This document shows positions 57,530 to 64,000 of a stretch of 64,000 nt of DNA, in pieces. Source of the DNA: Chionis minor. Its lineage: Eukaryota; Chordata; Aves; Charadriiformes; Chionididae. The notes below the pieces were generated by a model that did not search any database, was not told where the DNA came from, and worked only from the letters and a program-made list of their open reading frames with translations. The stretch's first letter is position 1. The number at the start of each line of letters is the position of its first letter. The DNA lies in NCBI GenBank assembly GCA_013398295.1, contig VZSF01003260.1, forward strand, positions 632,580-696,579. The letters are read 5' to 3'. The translations under genes and the position numbers were made by a program.

Positions 57530-58638
57530 AAAATGGAAGAGAAAAAGGGGTCTGAGGTACTTTCCAGTGCATTCAGTTTTTCCTGATTATTTAAATGACG
57601 TGTATACAAAATCAGTAAAATCAGTATTTGGGCCCCCAAAAGAAACATGTGCTGTTGGCCAGTGCTGATTTATACAGCTAAAACTAGAATTCCACTTTAC
57701 TGGGGAATGGGTTTTTTGGTTGGCTTCATCATATTAAAATGTGAGATGAAACCAAGTGATGATGGTTGTATAACATCTGTTTGAACTTTGGCAGTGCGAG
57801 TTAGGATATCATCAAGCAGTGCTAGCTCTGTGCCTTCGCTCTCTGCTTCTCCTTCATCAAAAGTATTATTGATCATTACTGCCAAAATGAAAACTAAGAA
57901 GTAGCAGTTCACATAAGAAAACATTTGGATGGCAGCTGTTCTATATTAGGTGTAGTTAATGGTCATGTTTGCAACCACAAATGTAATATTTACATCCATT
58001 GAAATAACAGAATTGATTAAATGGGATAAGAGCAGAGTGATACCAGCTGCTCCAGAGGAGCATTGTTTTTTGCAAGTTTGATTGATGTTGATTGGCTGTG
58101 TCTTGGATCTGCTGTATATAAGGAAGAAGCTGAAAAGAAATCACGATTACTCAAACAGTTTGTTACTTCTCTTGAGCAAAAAGTACAGAAAAAGAAGGAT
58201 GAAAGAACAGTAGTGAATGTAATAATCAAACCTGCATCACTGTATAAGCGCTGCATAGATCGACAAAGCAGCAAAATCACAGGTTATGATTAACATTAAT
58301 AACACTTACATTGCTAAAGCAGTTGGCAGATATCAGCTAGAGATTCATTTAGAAACATGGCTTGGAGCTACTGAGAATGGTATTCAGCATCGGATACTTT
58401 GTATTAGAAGTTTTCCCTGTCAAGCAAATGAAATGAGTTTTGCTTGCAGAAAACCATAAAGTGACAGAACAAAAGAAATGGGATGCAATTTGGGGTCCCA
58501 GAGATATGAAGAGCTTCTATTAAAGAGTATCTATAACATCTGTCTACAAGTCTAAGACCTTTTGTTCTTTTTTACTTTTTTTCTTGCAGTAATGTACGTG
58601 TGTAGATTGCCCTCTCTTGTTCTTAATAATAGTAAAAG

Positions 58639-58660
58639 AAAAAAAAAACCCAAACAAAAA
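58639..58660 (+). repeat. A-run followed by CCC/AAAC segment
   Basis: A ten-A run is followed by CCCAAACAAAAA. It belongs to the polar A-to-C class. Confidence 0.75.
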
Positions 58661-59351
58661 GTCCTAAAAGCCTGTCCTCCCAGGACATGCTCTAGGAAAG
58701 AAATATCCCCAGTATTGTTATGCGACGGACAGTATTCCATCTCTTACCTCCTTTTCTTTTCTTCTGTTCAATATCTCTCTTTCTACCATTTTTTCTAGTC
58801 CTCTCCAGATGAAAAAAGATCAGTTTTGCCTGGTCAGTGTTTTTCAAAGGTTTCTTTTATTCCAGAATCTGACACTTGAACTTCCTAGAAAAAAAGATTA
58901 TTCATCTATGCTTTATAAGTGATCTTTGCTATTGCAGACACAACTTTGAACTGTCAGTTCATTGTGGATATGTGATTGTTTTCAGCTTTTCATGCTTGTG
59001 CAATACTCTGTAGTTGTCTGGGGCACTGTCCCAGAGTCTAAATACTCATGCTGAGAACTTCATGGTTAAGGTTAAAATGCCTTAGAAAAGAGCAGGCTGT
59101 TTTTACATTACATGTGTCAAAGCAGAAAGGCATACCGTGTTTATCCTAATTTGATTTTAAAAAAAAATCCCTGAAGCAATAAGCAAAATTATTCCCTCAA
59201 ATTTCTGATATGGTGTGTTTGAATATGGAAATTATCTCATATAAGCCAAATTCATTATGAAAAAGTGGAAAAAAAATCACATACCTGTTAAGTCCTTTTA
59301 CTGTGCACTCTCGTTCACATATCTCTGATCTATACGGAATGTATGACTGAC

Positions 59352-59435
59352 TGAAATCAATGCCTTTATAGTAGAGCTTAATACAATGTCTACTGACCTC
59401 AGTGGGAAAGCCTTTACTTCAGTGGGTTTCATTTA
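59352..59435 (+). mobile_element. Old amniote interspersed-repeat relic
   Basis: CTACTGACCTCAGTGGGAAA and CTTCAGTGGGTTTCATTTAG follow the wording of the same widespread repeat tail as the 24806 relic (...TTGACTTCAGTGGG...). The family assignment is not certain. Confidence 0.4.
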
Positions 59436-61830
59436 GATAAAGTACAATTGACACACAATAGTTCTGCAAAAGCAAATCTGGGGAATATAAATGCCAAAGA
59501 CTTATTGTCATAAGCAAGCATGGCAAGGCACTATTTGTGAAGGCTGCACTGTACATGTTGATACAGGACAGTACAGAGACAAATAAAATTTTTAAAGTTA
59601 CTTTCTGATTTTTATTAATAAAACAGAATACTTATGTAACTTCATGTTGCCATAATTTCCATTTGCTCTAATTATATATTTGCCTAATTAAAGATGAACC
59701 ATCTCCAAATAAAATAGTGAAAATGTGCGGTATTACTTCACTGTATAGCAATATGTTGCTAAGAAAAATAAATGACTTAGTAACTTCGGATGGATTCAAG
59801 AGGGTATCAGCCAGAACAGCAGAATCAGAACGTTGTCCTTTCTGTCCTCCCAGGCTCAAGGGAACACTGATGGCCTCTGGCTCTCTTCACTCAGGAGCAT
59901 CTAACCGCTACCATTCAATTTAGTCTTCATAACCTTTCCAGCACAGTTAAACTGGCTTTCATTTTACTTTGTGTGATTGAAAAATAGCTGTTAGGAAAGC
60001 TGCCAGCTTGACTACTCTGACTGTTGGAGCTGAACAGTGTCAACAAAAGATGGGCTTTTCTGTTGAGTTGGACTAGAACTTCAAATTTCAAATACCCCTA
60101 CAAGGAAATAGAAAAAGGTTCTGATCTGGTTGAATCCCTGATAAAGTTTGAGTTCAGATGGCAATTAATGTTACATTTCACTTTAGGGGTTCAGTTGTTC
60201 ATTGCAAAACTGTAGCTCCTGACAGGACTGAGATACGGATCAGGCACTGGAAAGAATGGGACTGATGAAGAATATCAATAAGCCAGTGGGTACCAACTGA
60301 TGAGGTGAATTTTACTGATGATGCCCAAGCACATTTCAGGCTGCCCTGGGCTTATTCCTTCTGGCTTATTGTTCTTTTTGCTTTCCTTCCATTGATGCAG
60401 CAGCTTAGACAGTGTTATGTAGCTTGTACCTACGCTGATGCCATAGAGCTTGGCGAGGCTGCATCCCCAAGTCTTTCCTACCAGTGTTAATCATCTTCTC
60501 TGGTGACTGGTAAGTAATAGCGGGGTTGAAAGGAGAGAGAGTGAAGTGTCAGTAACCAGAAGCAGGATCTAATTATTCCAGTAATCTGCCTGCCTGCTGC
60601 TTTCTAAGTCCCCTTGAGTTACGTGATCTCAATGGGACTAAGAGACAGGGAAGCACAATCCAGATCAGGGAATGAAGGAGAGCAAGAAGAAGAGAACACA
60701 GAGGAAAAAGAAGGAAAAGTTGTGAATCTCTGGTGCCAGAAGTGGTTCCACCGTAACATGGGCCTGCTCTGATCTAATTATGGACTCTTCCTGATGCATT
60801 CCTATGCTGGACAGCATAACCCTCCTGGAGGCACCACTTGGCAGCTGAGAAACCAAAAGTGCTGGTACAAATGTTCCTAAATTTTACGGTAGTCAGAGAT
60901 TTTCCCGACCAAGTGGAATTCATCAGTGAGTAGTTCTTCAGACAGCATCTCCTCTTTCACAGTAGAAAGTATGTCTAGAAGATTACGAAATCTTAACCCT
61001 GAAGTTTTCATGACACAGGAGTTTGAGATGGTTCAGAGCTGAACACCGTTTGAGACTGAACTTCAAAAGATTCAGGAATTGCTGAAATATTAAGTATTCT
61101 TTTTCAATAGAAGTCAGTTCTTTCTTGCTTCCAAACTCCTCTAAATGATGAGGTTTCGCTGTTTCAATATTCATCTACCTTCGCAGCTTTTTTAATCGAT
61201 ATTGTACTTCAGTGATGAGAGGAATGCACAAGGCTATGTACTTTATCAGTCATCTTAGGGGAGGTAGGCTTGTGGATGGTTCCTATGCAAGAATACTATC
61301 TTGTATTATCAGAAGTGCAGATATGAAAAACCTAAACTTTTTTTACTGTAAAACATTTGTTAGGGGTGTGTGTTGGGGGAAAAAAAAAAGGTGCAATTGT
61401 TGATCCTTCACTTTCAGCTTACTTTTCCAGATGGAATATTTTCTCTTCAGATAAGCCTTTGGTAAGTATTAGAAAGTTGGAAAGCAATGATGCTTTTAAT
61501 GCTTGGCTATACATAATTAGTGTAACCATTGAATCAGCTTGAATGCATTTATAGAGAACACAACTGTATTAATTTAAAAAACATTGATGATTTTATTAAG
61601 AAAGTCAAGGTGGAAGACAACCCTCATGGAAGGGAAATGTAGGTTTTATTTGAGTTCTAGTCCCAATACTGGAAAAAGTAAATCAAAACAAAGAGTTGCA
61701 AACTAGTCCTTAGAACTGAAAACATCAAGCAGCACTAGAATTATTTTTTAACTTTCACATTTCACGGTCAGCACACTGATGAAGACTGTACTCTGTAGAG
61801 GATACAATGGGTAGAATTGTCAAAAATTAA

Positions 61831-62001
<171 letters not shown>

Positions 62002-62600
62002 AACGATTTGCCAGTGTACATTCATCAGTTCACAGCAATGATCTTTCTGCCTATCTTGCAGTCTGATTTAGATATATATATATAAAATATGCATCTCTAT
62101 GACAACTAAAAAATTTTAAAAATATATTAGTTAGAGGTCATTATATGTGCTGATGTTCCTAGAAAAGAAGATTTCAAGTTCTTCTGAAACCTTTCCAATC
62201 TTTTCTCGTTTAGTTTCTACACAGAAATGACAAGCTGGAGCTTATTTTTTGGAGAAAACTTGAAACTGGTGAGATTTTTGTTTGTGTTAGGAATTTAACA
62301 TTCCTGTGAATACTACTTGCTTGTTAAAATACTGTCAGCTATGACAATACCTAAATAATACAAAACATTTGAGTTGAGTCCAAAAATTACTGAAATGCAT
62401 GCTTATCTTTAACTGAATTTCTTAAGTATTCTGCTGAGTCTATGTATAAAGTTGCTGCTGTATAAAAGGCTTAATGACCTAGACAGTAATTAGTCTGGCA
62501 TTCTCACCAAGTTGAGGCTTCAGCTGTAGTATTTTTCAAGGTCGGGTACCTCTCTACAAAAAGCATAAACAAGTTGAGAATTCAGTGAGAATTAAAAACA
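62002..62600 (+). other. DNTT: DNTT 3' UTR (end not determined)
   Basis: The transcript must continue past the TAA. It includes a (TA)n run at 62072-62084. The first plausible polyadenylation hexamer is ATTAAA at 62591-62596. Further candidates are ATTAAA at 63346-63351 and AATAAA at 63506-63511 and 63553-63558. A cluster of ATTTATTTATT at 62844-62854 would act as an AU-rich instability element if the longer 3' UTR is used. The sequence alone does not show which site is used. Confidence 0.6.
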
Positions 62601-64000
62601 TTTAACAGGAAGGGATTTGGGAAAATACAAGTAGAGTAACTCAGTAGCAAACTTCAATTGTGAGGAAAAAATACTATAAATTTGCAGTACTGATTTAGAC
62701 TAAAGAAGATTCAAGTGGTGACGTGATGATCCTAAATCAGGAATTTAAATTATAACCTGCATGAAAACAACTGCTTTAACTGTCAGGCTGGTGACTGCTC
62801 TGGAGTGAAAGCTTTTAATTGTGCTCAATTTAGATAGCTGGAAATTTATTTATTAGTAGATATATCCACATTGGATTGGAAGTTCTATCTGAGCTGTTTG
62901 GCTGTTGGCTACTCTAGAAGGTATTGTGTCTTTTTGGTTAGAAATTAATCTTAGCTGTGAGAGACTTTCTGATAAAAGTAATCCTATGAGATATTTTGGT
63001 TTCAGAAAATTTCCAGGTAGCTCTTCTGACTGTAACGATAACGAAGAATTTGTAATACATTTATCTGTTAATGAACAAGGGCGTTTAATCCTTTGGTGCA
63101 TGAAGTTACTTACTGGCCATTCATTTGTCATTCATAGAATAAAGGTGATTAAGAACATCAGGACTGGTCAAATAATTTTCTTTCTTAAAAGCCTGAACTT
63201 TTTTCCCCTGTTAAGGCTGAGTTTTACATGCAACCACCTCTTTCTGGTTGTTAAAATAGATAGTAGCTGTATTGTTGTGAAATCTTTTTATTCATTATTG
63301 TGGTTAGACTCAGTACTATAAAACACTTTGAAAATATCTGTTCACATTAAATTATAATTATTTGTTGCCTAGATTTTTTAGGATACAGTTTATGCATCTT
63401 TCTATCTCTTCTATTGTATTAATGAAAAATACTCTCATTTAGTTTTATGCATTTATTCACCAGGGTAAAATGTTGCAGGATCAGGCCCAAAAGTAAGTGT
63501 AGGAAAATAAAGCCTGAACAAAGAACCAGGTTTGGCTACAAGGACCTCATCTAATAAACACACCCATCTGGCTCACAGGTAGTAGGAAGATTTTCCTGAG
63601 CTTTAGCAAACATCCTGAAACAAAAGCTGAACAGGAATGGCTTTATCAGTCTTACTGCAAGAAATGCATGCTATGCTATGAATCCATTCTGTAATTCATG
63701 ATAGTCCTAATTTTATGGTATGAGCAATTTAAATTCTGTAATTTAAATGTCATTTGATGCCTTTAGTAGAAATGTAGGCAAGATTTTTTTTTTTTTTACA
63801 GATATAGATGAGACGACAGATAGATAATACTAAGAAATAATACTCTAGTACTATACTATATAATACTACAATACTATACTATAGATAATAATTAGAAAAA
63901 GTATGCTGGTTTTGTCCACTCATTCCATTCAACTGAGGAATACACTTTTAAGAGGACTGCATCGCAAACTATTCTAAAACCTCTGTCAGAGACAGAAAAA
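62601..64000. other. Extended 3' UTR or downstream flank, no gene seen
   Basis: This AT-rich stretch holds alternative poly(A) signals, an AU-rich element and a microsatellite. A 138-codon + strand frame at 62905-63321 has no recognisable motif and is overlapped by a 92-codon - strand frame, so it is not called as a gene. No exon of a neighbouring gene was recognised. Confidence 0.6.
63820..63895. repeat. Degenerate ATACT/GATA microsatellite
   Basis: GATAGATAATAC leads into about 60 bp of shuffled ATACT, TACTATA and ATAATAC units, following a poly-T run at 63785-63797. Confidence 0.85.

Noticed and set aside
62905..63321. 138-codon + strand frame downstream of DNTT
   Set aside because: No motif or composition of a known family, overlapped by a 92-codon antisense frame, and lies in probable 3' UTR or flank. 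Treated as chance.

Overview
This window is vertebrate nuclear DNA, most likely from a bird. It is AT-rich, has no dense gene layout, and its only secure protein-coding content is four short exons with canonical AG/GT splice sites. All four lie on the + strand and together encode the C-terminal 178 residues of terminal deoxynucleotidyltransferase (DNTT, TdT). The exons are 27220-27322, 35712-35975, 37422-37505 and 61915-62001. By comparison with the 11-exon mammalian gene they are exons 8-11. The bird assignment rests on CR1 LINE relics with the typical octamer-like 3' end and on close but imperfect agreement with chicken TdT as I remember it. The species is probably not chicken.

Layout. Positions 1-27219 hold no recognisable exon and are best read as part of a very long intron 7. 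They contain CR1 fragments, a CORE-SINE relic and low-complexity tracts. Positions 27220-62001 hold the last four DNTT exons, separated by introns of 8.4 kb, 1.4 kb and 24.4 kb. Positions 62002-64000 are the 3' UTR and downstream flank. The joined exons keep one open frame, carry all three catalytic aspartates of polymerase family X, and end in the conserved TdT C-terminus. The 3' half of the gene therefore looks intact and functional. TdT adds untemplated nucleotides at V(D)J junctions in developing lymphocytes.

The non-coding remainder includes two CR1 fragments, two good CORE-SINE/MIR-like relics and one weak one, two other old repeat relics, several microsatellites, two C-rich blocks that can form G-quadruplexes on the - strand, and many polar A-to-C tracts. 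No operon, CRISPR array, phage, tRNA or rRNA gene was seen.

No clear new biological system was found. The most checkable leads are: unusually long in-frame read-through past the exon 9 and exon 10 donor sites; an in-frame acceptor-led segment after exon 10 that could be an alternative C-terminal exon; a candidate antisense exon at 57.7-57.9 kb next to two coding-like + strand frames; a block at 51.5-52.1 kb open on both strands that looks like decayed coding sequence; and the G-quadruplex blocks.
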